Source of the DNA: Thiobacter sp. AK1
Lineage (GTDB): Bacteria > Pseudomonadota > Gammaproteobacteria > Burkholderiales > Thiobacteraceae
Assembly (NCBI RefSeq): GCF_039822265.1
Contig: NZ_JBAJEX010000007.1
Span: 62,001 to 126,000 of the forward strand
Direction of reading: 5' to 3'
DNA length: 64,000 bases
The notes under the pieces are model-generated. The model did no database searches, was not told where the DNA came from, and worked only from the letters and a program-made list of their open reading frames with translations. Made by a program: the position numbers and the translations under genes. Of this stretch, positions 31,793-42,375 are shown piece after piece. Position 1 is the first letter of the stretch. Each line of letters begins with the position of its first letter.

Positions 31793-31888
31793 GGAAGGGA
31801 TACGTCCCCGGTGGGGCGGCCGGACTTCAAATCCGGTTGGGCACGTCAGACGTGCCCGGGTGGGTTCGACTCCCGCTCCCTTCCGCCA
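31793..31888 (+). tRNA. selC: tRNA-Sec (anticodon TCA)
   Basis: 96 bases with encoded CCA. The acceptor stem has 8 bp (GGAAGGGA with TCCCTTCC), the diagnostic bacterial tRNA-Sec feature. The anticodon arm is CCGGA-CTTCAAA-TCCGG, anticodon TCA. A long variable arm (GGGCACGT-cag-ACGTGCCC) and T loop TTCGACT follow. It is co-directional with selB and only 29 bases after its stop, without a terminator between them. Confidence 0.97.
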
Positions 31889-31967
31889 ATCGGAACAGAA
31901 GGCCTTGGTTTTGATCTAAATTGAGTGTGTTAGGCATGACTGACAACACCCGTGAAAGGAGGATGTC

Positions 31968-32732
31968 ATGAGCACCGTTACCATCAAACCCGATACCCGC
32001 AGCATCGATCTGCCCAGCATCAACCGGGTGGAAGCGAGTCGGCCCCTTGCCTGGCTCAAACGCGGCGCGGCCGACCTGGCTCACTGCTGGCCCTTGTCGC
32101 TGAGTGTGGGCGCCTTGTTCAGCCTGATTGGCTATGGGCTCCTCAGCTATGCCTGGCCTCGGCCCCACCTGGTGCTCACCCTGCTGTCGGGCTTCCTGCT
32201 GATCTCGCCCTTCCTCGCCCTATCCTTCTATGAACAGTCGCGGCGACGGGAAGCCGGCGGCGGACCCTGGTTCGCCACCGTCCGCGGCAACTGGGGTTCC
32301 ATTGGCCTGTTCGCGGCGGGCCTGGCCTTCGTTCTGTCCAGCTGGGAGCGGCTGTCGGCCATCCTGGTGGCCCTTCTCCATCCCGGTGACATCGTCGGCG
32401 AAGGCTTTACGCTGACCGGCCTGTTTGCGGGCGGCAATCTGACTTTTCTCACCGTCTATGCCCTTGCGGGCGGGGCGTTGGCCGTGTTGGTGTTCGCCCT
32501 GTCGGTAGTGTCCTTGCCCATGATGCTGCACCGCAAGGCGGACATCGCCCACGCCATCGTCACCAGCCTGTGGGTGGTGCGGGAAAATCCTTTGACCATG
32601 CTGGTATGGGGCGGCATCATCGTTGCCCTGACCGCGCTGTCCTTCGCCCTGTGGCTGGTTCCCATGGTCGTGGTCTTCCCGCTCTTAGGCCACGCCACCT
32701 GGCATGCCTATCGGGATCTCGTGGGTGAGTGA
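31968..32732 (+). CDS. DUF2189 integral membrane protein
   Basis: 254 residues with a short N-terminal cytoplasmic region (RSIDLPSINRVEASRPLAWL) and about six TM helices; the pattern, including SPFLALSFYEQSRRRE and a C-terminal PLLGHATWHAYRDLV, matches the DUF2189 family of unknown function. A strong AAAGGAGG ribosome binding site precedes the ATG. A terminator follows. Its 80-base separation from selC suggests its own promoter, although none is clear. Confidence 0.85.
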   Translation: MSTVTIKPDTRSIDLPSINRVEASRPLAWLKRGAADLAHCWPLSLSVGALFSLIGYGLLSYAWPRPHLVLTLLSGFLLISPFLALSFYEQSRRREAGGGPWFATVRGNWGSIGLFAAGLAFVLSSWERLSAILVALLHPGDIVGEGFTLTGLFAGGNLTFLTVYALAGGALAVLVFALSVVSLPMMLHRKADIAHAIVTSLWVVRENPLTMLVWGGIIVALTALSFALWLVPMVVVFPLLGHATWHAYRDLVGE

Positions 32733-32749
32733 CCCTGGCCCGTCCGGGG

Positions 32750-32778
32750 AAATGCGCCCTGCGGGGCGCATTTCTTTT
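32750..32778 (+). terminator. Rho-independent terminator after the DUF2189 gene
   Basis: Perfect 10-bp stem AAATGCGCCC (32750-32759) with GGGCGCATTT (32764-32773), four-base loop, then CTTTTTG. Confidence 0.85.
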
Positions 32779-32833
32779 TGTGGAACCGTAGCGCGGCGAA
32801 CCGGTCGTACCATGGTTTTTTTCAGGAGACCTC

Positions 32834-33580
32834 ATGGCCTACAGTGAACAAACCGTGCAATGGGTACGCCCCTGGTCGGCGCGCACCTTTAGCTTCGCCG
32901 TCACTCGACCCGCGGCGCTACGCTTCCGCAATGGCGAATTCGTCACCCTGGGCCTGCGCCGGGAAGGCAAGCTCTTGGCGCGCGCTTATTCCATCGTGTC
33001 CACCAACGATGCGGCGCACCTGGAATTCCTGAGCATCCACGTGCCGGACGGGCCGCTCACCAGTCTCCTGGCGCAGGTCAAGCCGGGCGAAACGGTATGG
33101 GTGAACGACAAGCCCACCGGCACCCTGACCCTCGATCACATCCGCCCGGGGCGAGTACTCTACATGCTAGCCACCGGCACGGGCCTCGCGCCCTTCATGA
33201 GTCTGGTGCGCGACCCGGAAACCCACCGCCGCTTCGAACAGGTGGTGCTGGTGCATTCCGTGCGCAGCGCGCCGGAACTCGCTTACCGGGAAGAGCTGAC
33301 GGCGCGCGAGGATGATCGCTTCCACTATGTGCCCACCGTCACCCGCGAGCCCTTCCCGGTGCAGGCGCGGGGCGCCGATCTGTTTCGCTCCGGTGAGCTC
33401 ACCCGGCGCCTCGATCTCCCCGCCCCCGACCCCGAATTCGATCGGGTCATGGTCTGCGGCAATCCCGCCATGACCAAGGAAATGACCGAGTACCTCAAGG
33501 CTCACGGCTGGACCCCGACCAACCACAAGGGCGTAGGCAACTTCACCACCGAGCTTGCCTTTGTGCTGCGGGAGTCTTGA
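32834..33580 (+). CDS. fpr: Ferredoxin/flavodoxin--NADP+ reductase
   Basis: 248 residues, exactly the E. coli Fpr length. FAD-binding motif RAYSIVST (RxYS), NADP-binding segment LATGTGLAPFMSL, and the C-terminal VMVCGNPAMTKEMTEYL and aromatic-poor tail of the bacterial class (ends VLRES). Exchanges electrons between NADPH and ferredoxin or flavodoxin. An AGGAG ribosome binding site precedes the ATG. It converges with regA. Confidence 0.95.
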   Translation: MAYSEQTVQWVRPWSARTFSFAVTRPAALRFRNGEFVTLGLRREGKLLARAYSIVSTNDAAHLEFLSIHVPDGPLTSLLAQVKPGETVWVNDKPTGTLTLDHIRPGRVLYMLATGTGLAPFMSLVRDPETHRRFEQVVLVHSVRSAPELAYREELTAREDDRFHYVPTVTREPFPVQARGADLFRSGELTRRLDLPAPDPEFDRVMVCGNPAMTKEMTEYLKAHGWTPTNHKGVGNFTTELAFVLRES

Positions 33581-33618
33581 CCAACGGCGAGCGGGCAGGC
33601 CGTCTGTCCCCTCGTCCC

Positions 33619-34158
33619 TTAGCGCGGCACCGGCTTCTTCGCGAGCTTGCGCTGCAGAGTGCGGCGGTGCATCTTCAGGGCGCGTGCAGTGGCGGAAATG
33701 TTGCCATCGTGCTCCGCGAGCACCTTCTGGATATGTTCCCATTCCAGTCGGTCCACGCTCAACGGCTCGGCTGCGACCGGTAGCGCCGGATCGCCGCTGG
33801 CCCGGCCTAGAGCGGCGATGATTTCGTTCGGATCGGCGGGCTTGGCGAGATAATGAGTGGCGCCCAGCTTGATGGCTTCCACCGCGGTGGCGATGCTGGC
33901 ATAGCCGGTGAGGACGAGGATGCGCATGTCCGTGCGCAGCGCCCGCAACTGCGGCACCAGCGCCAAACCCGACATGCCGGTCATCTTCAGGTCCACTACC
34001 GCATAGGCCGGCGGGTCGGCCCGCGCCATCGCCAGCGCCTCCTCGCCACTCGATGCGGAACGCACGCAAAAGCCGCGCCGGCCCAGCGCCCGGCTCAGCA
34101 CCCGACGCAGGGTGTCATCGTCGTCCACCAGCAATAGATCGCGGCTTCCTTCATGCAT
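33619..34158 (-). CDS. regA: Redox response regulator RegA/PrrA/ActR type
   Basis: 179 residues: receiver domain with DDDD acidic pocket (LLLVDDDDTLRR), phosphoacceptor Asp in AVVDLKMTGMSG and the switch Lys in YLAKPAD, then a short linker and a Fis-like HTH (GNISATARALKMHRRTLQRKL) that is nearly invariant in RegA orthologues. It overlaps the regB end by 8 bases. Members regulate respiration, carbon fixation and hydrogen or sulfur metabolism in response to quinone redox state. Confidence 0.93.
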   Translation of the reverse strand: MHEGSRDLLLVDDDDTLRRVLSRALGRRGFCVRSASSGEEALAMARADPPAYAVVDLKMTGMSGLALVPQLRALRTDMRILVLTGYASIATAVEAIKLGATHYLAKPADPNEIIAALGRASGDPALPVAAEPLSVDRLEWEHIQKVLAEHDGNISATARALKMHRRTLQRKLAKKPVPR

Positions 34159-35476
34159 GGCCTTCCCCCTTCACCAGCGGCAGACGGACTTCCGTCACAC
34201 TCCCGCCATCGGGCCGGTTTTTTAAGCGCACCTGGCCACCCAGCCGCTCGACGGTGGCATTGGCGAGAAACAGGCCGATCCCCAGCCCTTGCCGGGAGGG
34301 GTCCGCCTGCGAGCGCTCGGGCAGGAAACGCTTGCCAGCGGCAGCGACGACGTCGGCTGGAACCCCAGGACCCCGATCGAGGATGCGCAACACGGCCCAC
34401 TCGCCCTCGGTGTCTGCGCTAACTTCCACACCTTCGGGCGACGCCTTGGCCGCATTGTTGAGCAGATTGAGTAGGGCCTGCTCTAGGGTATCGTCGATGG
34501 CAAGGTGCGCAGTAGCGCCAGTCCCCAAACGCAGCGCAACCGGTGTCCGTGGCCAGAGCAGACGCCAACGTTCCGCCAGCGCCTGCACGTAGTCGGTGAG
34601 CGCGACTTCGCGGCGCACGCCCCCTTCCAATTGCCCCACGGATTCCACCAGGCGCTTGAGCACCGCCTTGCACTGATCCACTTGGTCGCGAATCAGCGCA
34701 AGCTGGGGCGCAAGCTCCGGATCGTCGGCGAATTCGTCCTTCAGTTCCGCGGCCACCACCGCCACCGTGGCGAGCGGGGTGGCCAGCTCGTGGGCCGTGC
34801 CCGCAGCAAGCGTGCCCAGCGCCACGATGCGCTCGTTGCGCAGCGCCTCCTCCCGCGCGACCGCCAGCTCCCGCTCCCGCGCCCGCAGGCTAGCGGCGAT
34901 ACGTTGCACGAAGAAGGTGATGAGCCCGGCGCTGATCACGAAATTGAGCCACATGCCCAACACGTGCATGCCAAACTGGCCATGCTCGCCGTGCATGTAT
35001 AGTGCCCGCTGGCCCCCGCCCATGAGGGTGGTGAGGGGCGCCTGCAGCTCCATGCCAGGCAGCGGCACGTAATATTCCAGTAGCAGGGTGTAGCAGGCGA
35101 CGGTGAGGGCGGCAATGGCCCAGGCGTAGGGGGCCGCGAGCAGCGCCGCGGCAACCGACAGGGGCAACAGATAGAGGGAGACGAAGGGATTGGTGGCACC
35201 GCCGGTGAAATAAAGCAGCAAAGACATCGCCACCACGTCCACCAGAAGTTGCGCGAAGAGTTCCGGTTCCACCACCGGCCCGCCCCAGCGCAGCCGCGCC
35301 CAGGTGAAGGCGCTCAACACAGCCAGCGCCGCAACCACCGTGAACAAGGGCGCCAGAGGCAGATCAAGCCCCAGCCAAAGGATGGCCATGGCGATGGCGG
35401 CAAGCTGGCCAGCGATCTCGATCAACCGCAGCACGTGCAGGCGGCGCAAGCTCTGGTTGGCGGGATGGCAAGGCAT
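34151..35476 (-). CDS. regB: Redox sensor histidine kinase RegB/PrrB type
   Basis: About 441 residues with six TM helices. The quinone-sensing heptad GGATNPF (RegB consensus GG[ST]xNPF) lies between TM3 and TM4. The H-box is LAAGTAHELATPLATVAVV, and DQVDQCKAVLKRL holds the Cys that corresponds by position to the redox-active Cys of RegB. HATPase motifs NLLNNAAKAS, DRGPGVP and GLGIGLFLA follow. The ATG at 35476 starts the family-like N-terminus; the ORF upstream of it is low-complexity. A TACAAT -10-like element lies at 35498-35503. Confidence 0.92.
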   Translation of the reverse strand: MPCHPANQSLRRLHVLRLIEIAGQLAAIAMAILWLGLDLPLAPLFTVVAALAVLSAFTWARLRWGGPVVEPELFAQLLVDVVAMSLLLYFTGGATNPFVSLYLLPLSVAAALLAAPYAWAIAALTVACYTLLLEYYVPLPGMELQAPLTTLMGGGQRALYMHGEHGQFGMHVLGMWLNFVISAGLITFFVQRIAASLRARERELAVAREEALRNERIVALGTLAAGTAHELATPLATVAVVAAELKDEFADDPELAPQLALIRDQVDQCKAVLKRLVESVGQLEGGVRREVALTDYVQALAERWRLLWPRTPVALRLGTGATAHLAIDDTLEQALLNLLNNAAKASPEGVEVSADTEGEWAVLRILDRGPGVPADVVAAAGKRFLPERSQADPSRQGLGIGLFLANATVERLGGQVRLKNRPDGGSVTEVRLPLVKGEGHA

Positions 35477-35674
35477 GGGCAAGCACAGAAAATTGCCATT
35501 GTAGCGCCGCCTACGCCGTCTCCTGATGCGGCATCGGGTCGCACCCTGCCGCTGGCCTCTTGGTAACCCTCGGTCGAGCCAGTCGACGCACGAGCGCCTC
35601 CCACCCACCAGCAAAAACCCGTGGGCGCGACCCGAGGTGCGGTCAGCTCCTGGAGGAAATCGCCGCTAGAGCGT

Positions 35675-38392
<2,718 letters not shown>

Positions 38393-38422
38393 GGTGTGAG
38401 TTCTCGTGCCCGAATGTGAAAC

Positions 38423-38451
38423 GAGGTGCAGCCGGATTCCGGCTGCACCTC
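38423..38451 (-). terminator. Hairpin between the M23 peptidase gene and secA
   Basis: A perfect 13-bp inverted repeat (38423-38435 with 38439-38451). On the minus strand it is followed only by GTTTCAC, so the U-tract is poor. It may be a weak terminator or a 5' leader structure of secA mRNA; it ends 31 bases before the secA start. Confidence 0.5.
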
Positions 38452-38479
38452 AGCGAAGGCCGCCTGCAAACGAAAAGAC

Positions 38480-39397
38480 TCAGCCTGCTGGCTGCAGATA
38501 ACGGGTTGGGTTCTGCGGCACGCCGCGATTGAGGACTTCAAAGTGGAGATGGGGTCCGGTGGAGCGGCCGGTATTGCCGACCTCGCCGATCTTTTGACCG
38601 CGCAACACCACGTCGCCTTCCTTGACCAGACGCTTCGAAGCGTGGGCGTACCGGCTGACGAGCCCGTTGCCGTGATCGATCTCAATCATATTACCATAGC
38701 CGGGATGGTAATCCGAATACACGACGATGCCACCCGCCGCGGCCAGGATGGGCGCGCCTATCGGCGCCATGAAATCCACGCCCTCGTGCAGCGCACGCAG
38801 GCCGGTGAAGGGGTCGATACGCCAACCAAAATTGGAAGTGAAAAAGCCGCCAGGGACGGGCGGCGCGCTAGGCAATGCGCTTTGGCGCACCCGTTCCCGG
38901 CTCAGAGCCGATTCCATCACGGCCAGGCGCTCCGCCCGGTCGTCCAACTGCCGCGAGAGTTTCTCGATCTCCGCGGCGAACTCGCCCAGGGACACGGGAT
39001 GCGCGGGCAGGCTGGAAGGATTACCCCCTTGGCCGGGCTTGCGGTCGAACTGGAATTCCTCCTGGCGCACCCCCGCCATGCGCGCCAGCCGCTCGCCCAG
39101 GGCATCCAGGCGCAGCATCTGGGCCTGCATCTCACCCACCTTGATCGCCATGGCGTTGAGGCTTTGCTGAAGATAGAGGCGGTTCTTTTCTGCTTCCGCC
39201 TGGTGCGCGGAGAGAATCAGATGCTGCACGAAAGGAATGCGCACGTCCCCCAGATGGAACAAGATAAGATAGGAAAACAGGAAGGCAAACAACACCATGC
39301 CGCCTAAGACTACCGCGACCAACAGTGTCATGTCGCGGCGCCCCAGGCAGATGGTGCGGCTACGCGCCAGCCGGTCCGATACGATTATGATGTTCAT
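38480..39397 (-). CDS. M23 (LytM) family murein peptidase with membrane anchor
   Basis: About 305 residues. One N-terminal TM helix (residues ~25-48, LLVAVVLGGMVLFAFLFSYLI), a coiled coil with heptad Leu through about 150, and a C-terminal LytM domain. Its Zn-binding and catalytic motifs are HEGVDF (HxxxD), SRYAHASK and HLHFEV (HxH), all intact, so it is likely an active DD-endopeptidase or, if held off by partners, a regulated one. The ATG at 39397 follows GGAGGATGCGTCT, favouring this start over a longer ORF. Confidence 0.9.
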   Translation of the reverse strand: MNIIIVSDRLARSRTICLGRRDMTLLVAVVLGGMVLFAFLFSYLILFHLGDVRIPFVQHLILSAHQAEAEKNRLYLQQSLNAMAIKVGEMQAQMLRLDALGERLARMAGVRQEEFQFDRKPGQGGNPSSLPAHPVSLGEFAAEIEKLSRQLDDRAERLAVMESALSRERVRQSALPSAPPVPGGFFTSNFGWRIDPFTGLRALHEGVDFMAPIGAPILAAAGGIVVYSDYHPGYGNMIEIDHGNGLVSRYAHASKRLVKEGDVVLRGQKIGEVGNTGRSTGPHLHFEVLNRGVPQNPTRYLQPAG

Positions 39398-39460
39398 AGA
39401 CGCATCCTCCATTTCGGGCACGACCGTCCGCAGCAAAGCGGCACTGGACCGTGAAAGCAG

Positions 39461-39949
39461 ATGACGCGCAAGCTCTCCGGCTTTCTTACCGAGCCGATAT
39501 CTGGTCTTGGCCGTCTCACCCGCGAGGCGAAACGGCTCATGACCCTGCAACAGGATTGGGAAGCGATCGCGCCGCCGGGGCTGGCGCGGTTTTCACGGGT
39601 CACCCCGGTGAAGGACGGGATCCTGACCCTATATGCCGATAACGGCGCAGCCGCCGCGAAGCTGAAGGCGCAGCTGCCCCGCCTCCTGTCGAGTTTTCGT
39701 CAGCGGGGCCACGACGTTACTGCAATCCAGGTCAAAGTGCAAGTGACGAGCCCGTCGAGGGAGCGCCGGCGGCAAGCCAGGAAGCCCCCTATCCCAGCCG
39801 CCGGGCTGGCCGAAATCGCGGCCCTGGAACGGAAATTGGCCCCGTCTCCGCTTAAGCAGGCACTCACCAGCCTGCTGCGCCACCAAGGTCAGGCGTTAGC
39901 GCAGGATGACTCGGCTCAAGGCGATGAGACCGAGCACCACCACCAGTAG
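39461..39949 (+). CDS. dciA: DciA-family protein (DUF721)
   Basis: 162 residues. DUF721/DciA proteins load the replicative helicase in bacteria lacking DnaC. The N-terminal KH-like region has LQQDWEAIAP, LARFSRVTPVKDGILTLYADN and KLKAQLPRLLSSFR, typical of the family. It is divergent from the M23 gene, and its 3' end overlaps a convergent small membrane gene by 54 bases. The assignment is on motif pattern; confidence in DciA function is moderate. Confidence 0.75.
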   Translation: MTRKLSGFLTEPISGLGRLTREAKRLMTLQQDWEAIAPPGLARFSRVTPVKDGILTLYADNGAAAAKLKAQLPRLLSSFRQRGHDVTAIQVKVQVTSPSRERRRQARKPPIPAAGLAEIAALERKLAPSPLKQALTSLLRHQGQALAQDDSAQGDETEHHHQ

Positions 39950-40078
39950 CACTAGGGAGAATTTGAGGAGCTGCCAGGCGAAGCGAAACCAGCGCGGATC
40001 GCGCGAAACCAGGCCCATCAGCAGGGCACCGCCGAGCGCGAGGCCGGCGAGGATGAGATAAAGGCGCAGCAGGAACAT
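39896..40078 (-). CDS. Small two-helix membrane protein of unknown function
   Basis: 60 residues. Two hydrophobic helices (LLRLYLILAGLALGGALLMG and LLKFSLVLLVVVLGLIALS) around a short RDPRWFRFAWQ loop. It lies 14 bases downstream of lpxC on the same strand and is likely its last co-transcribed gene; similar small proteins accompany lpxC in other betaproteobacteria. Its last 54 bases overlap the 3' end of dciA. Confidence 0.7.
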   Translation of the reverse strand: MFLLRLYLILAGLALGGALLMGLVSRDPRWFRFAWQLLKFSLVLLVVVLGLIALSRVILR

Positions 40079-40092
40079 GGGCCTTGCGGCCC

Positions 40093-41004
40093 TCAGGCCA
40101 ACTGGGCGGCCAGGCGCTGGAAGGCGGGGGGCGCTTCCTGTTCGCGGGCGAAGCGCACATATTCCCAGGCGCTGGCGTCGGCCGCCAGGGCCCGGCAGAT
40201 CCGGTTGTTGAGAGCATGGCCAGACTTATGGCCGGTGAAGGCGCCGATGAGGGGATGGCCGAGGAGATAGAGATCGCCGATGGCATCCAGCACCTTGTGT
40301 TTCACCAGCTCGTCGTCGTAGCGCAGCCCCTCGGCATTGAGCACGCGGAACTCATCCATCACCACCGCGTTGTCCAGGCTTCCACCCAGGGCCAGGCCGT
40401 TGCTGCGCAGGGCTTCCACCTCGTGCATGAAGCCGAAGGTGCGCGCGCGGGCCACTTCCCGCACGAACGAGGTGGCGGCGAAATCCACCGTCACCTGCCG
40501 TCCTTCTTCGAACACGGGGTGGGCGAAATCCACGCTCAAGGTGACGCGAAAGCCATTGTAGGGCGCAAGCCGCACCCACTTGTCACCCTCCTGCACCTCC
40601 ACCGTTTTCAGCACCCGGATGAAGGTCTTGGGGCTGTTCTGCTCCTCGATGCCGGCCGATTGGATGAGGAATACGAAGGGGCCGGCGGATCCATCCATGA
40701 TCGGCACTTCCGCGGCATCCAGCTCCACGTAGACGTTGTCGATGCCGAGTCCCGCGAAGGCGGCCATCAGGTGCTCCACCGTCATCACCTTGGCGCCGCC
40801 GGCTTCCAGGGCGGAACACAAGCGGGTATCGCTCACCAGAAAGGGATCGGCCTTGATCTCGGGCGCCGCCGGCAGATCCACGCGGCGAAAGACAATGCCG
40901 GTGTCTGCAGAGGCAGGACGCAAGGTCATCTGTACCTTGCGGCCAGTGTGCAAACCGACGCCGGTGGCGCGGATCAGGGTCTTGAGGGTACGTTGCTTGA
41001 GCAC
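40093..41004 (-). CDS. lpxC: UDP-3-O-acyl-N-acetylglucosamine deacetylase LpxC
   Basis: Committed step of lipid A synthesis. About 303 residues (E. coli 305). Zn ligands are in [13 protein letters not shown] (His) and [14 protein letters not shown] (His and Asp), and the catalytic [13 protein letters not shown]is is present. The start is the GTG at 41004 ([10 protein letters not shown]), which matches the family; the upstream ORF extension is not conserved. It has its own extended -10 promoter. Confidence 0.96.
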   Translation of the reverse strand: MLKQRTLKTLIRATGVGLHTGRKVQMTLRPASADTGIVFRRVDLPAAPEIKADPFLVSDTRLCSALEAGGAKVMTVEHLMAAFAGLGIDNVYVELDAAEVPIMDGSAGPFVFLIQSAGIEEQNSPKTFIRVLKTVEVQEGDKWVRLAPYNGFRVTLSVDFAHPVFEEGRQVTVDFAATSFVREVARARTFGFMHEVEALRSNGLALGGSLDNAVVMDEFRVLNAEGLRYDDELVKHKVLDAIGDLYLLGHPLIGAFTGHKSGHALNNRICRALAADASAWEYVRFAREQEAPPAFQRLAAQLA

Positions 41005-41044
41005 AGCCGCTTCCCGTGGCGTAGAGCCTGGAAAAAAGCACAAC

Positions 41045-41053
41045 ATTCTAGCA
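41045..41053 (-). promoter_or_regulatory. Extended -10 promoter element of lpxC
   Basis: On the minus strand TGCTAGAAT, an extended -10 motif, 40 bases upstream of the GTG. No good -35 is present, which is usual for extended -10 promoters. It lies immediately after the hairpin at 41056-41084. Confidence 0.5.
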
Positions 41054-41055
41054 TG

Positions 41056-41092
41056 ACCGCTCCGGCCCAGGCCGCCGGAGCGGTGTTTTTCT
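41056..41092 (+). terminator. Terminator-like hairpin between ftsZ and lpxC, plus-strand orientation
   Basis: Perfect 11-bp stem (41056-41066 with 41074-41084), 7-base loop, then GTTTTTCTT on the plus strand. On the minus strand, where ftsZ and lpxC are read, there is no T-run after the stem. It would therefore stop antisense rather than ftsZ transcription. Confidence 0.5.
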
Positions 41093-41103
41093 TGCCCCAG
41101 TCC

Positions 41104-42270
41104 TCAATCCGCCTGCTTGCGCAGGAAGGCGGGGATGTCGAGCAAGTCCACCCCACTCGCCTTCATGGCTTCTACCGTCGCATCGCGGCGCCGGCGCAGC
41201 ACCGCCGGCTGATCCAGCGCACCGTAATCCACCACGTCCGCCGCCATGGGCGAGGGAACGGGATCGGTGCCGGTGCGCACCACTTGGATCTGGGGCTTGG
41301 GCTGCTTGGCCACCGAAGGCATGCCAAGGCCGGTGGCGACCACCGTCACGCGCAGATCCTCCGCCATGTTTTCGTCGAACACCGCGCCGAAGATGACGGT
41401 CGCGTCCTCCGCGGTGAACTCGCGGATGGTGTTCATAACCTCGTGGATCTCCTTCATCTTCAGCGACTGATTGGCGGTGATGTTGACCAGAACGCCGCGC
41501 GCCCCATGCAGGTTGACGTCTTCCAAAAGCGGGCTCTTGACCGCCTGCTCGGCGGCCAGCCGTGCACGCTGGCTGCCCTGGGCGCGCGCCGAACCCATCA
41601 TGGCCATGCCCATCTCGCTCATCACCGTGCGCACGTCCGCGAAGTCCACGTTCACCAGGCCCGGCGAGCTGATCACCTCGGCAATGCCGGCCACCGCCCC
41701 GTGCAGCACGTCATTGGCAGAACGGAAGGCGTCCAGCACCGAGACGTCATCGCCCAGCACTTGCATCAGCTTTTCGTTGGGAATGATGATCAGCGAGTCC
41801 ACGTTGTGGGCCAGGGCCTCGATGCCGGCTTGCGCGATCTTCAGGCGCCGGCCCTCGAACATGAAGGGCTTGGTCACCACAGCCACGGTGAGGATGCCCA
41901 GTTCCTTGGCCACTTCCGCCACAACCGGCGCGGCACCGGTGCCGGTGCCCCCGCCCATGCCCGCGGTGATGAACAGCATGTCGGCACCGTCGATCGCCTC
42001 GGCGATGGCTTCCCGGTCCTCCAGTGCGGCCTCGCGGCCGATCTCGGGATTGGCTCCGGCCCCCAGTCCCTTAGTGATGGAGGCACCAATCTGCAGCTTG
42101 GAGCTGGCGCGACTCTTGGCTAGGGCCTGGGCGTCGGTGTTGGCGGCGATGAATTCCACGCCGGTGAGGCCGCTTTCGATCATGTGGTCCACGGCGTTGC
42201 CGCCGCAGCCGCCCACGCCGATGACCTTGATGACTGCATCCTGGGATTGACTATCGAGAATCTCAAACAT
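41104..42270 (-). CDS. ftsZ: Cell division protein FtsZ
   Basis: Tubulin-like GTPase forming the Z ring. 388 residues. Tubulin signature GGGTGTGAAP, N-terminal GVGGCGGNAVDHMI, synergy loop NVDFADVRTVM, and the C-terminal conserved peptide LDIPAFLRKQAD that binds FtsA/ZipA-type partners. An AGGAGG ribosome binding site lies directly before the ATG. Confidence 0.98.
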   Translation of the reverse strand: MFEILDSQSQDAVIKVIGVGGCGGNAVDHMIESGLTGVEFIAANTDAQALAKSRASSKLQIGASITKGLGAGANPEIGREAALEDREAIAEAIDGADMLFITAGMGGGTGTGAAPVVAEVAKELGILTVAVVTKPFMFEGRRLKIAQAGIEALAHNVDSLIIIPNEKLMQVLGDDVSVLDAFRSANDVLHGAVAGIAEVISSPGLVNVDFADVRTVMSEMGMAMMGSARAQGSQRARLAAEQAVKSPLLEDVNLHGARGVLVNITANQSLKMKEIHEVMNTIREFTAEDATVIFGAVFDENMAEDLRVTVVATGLGMPSVAKQPKPQIQVVRTGTDPVPSPMAADVVDYGALDQPAVLRRRRDATVEAMKASGVDLLDIPAFLRKQAD

Positions 42271-42375
42271 GTTTACCTCCTCATAACGTTAGCCTGGACA
42301 AGACACTGGAATCCTTAGCCTCGCAGTCTCACGGCGGCCGACATCGTTTCTTCATCGCCATCCCCTTCCCTTGTT

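Noticed and set aside
40084..42123. Plus-strand ORF of 679 residues across lpxC and ftsZ
   Set aside because: Runs antisense to two clearly conserved genes and has shadow-like composition with no domain.
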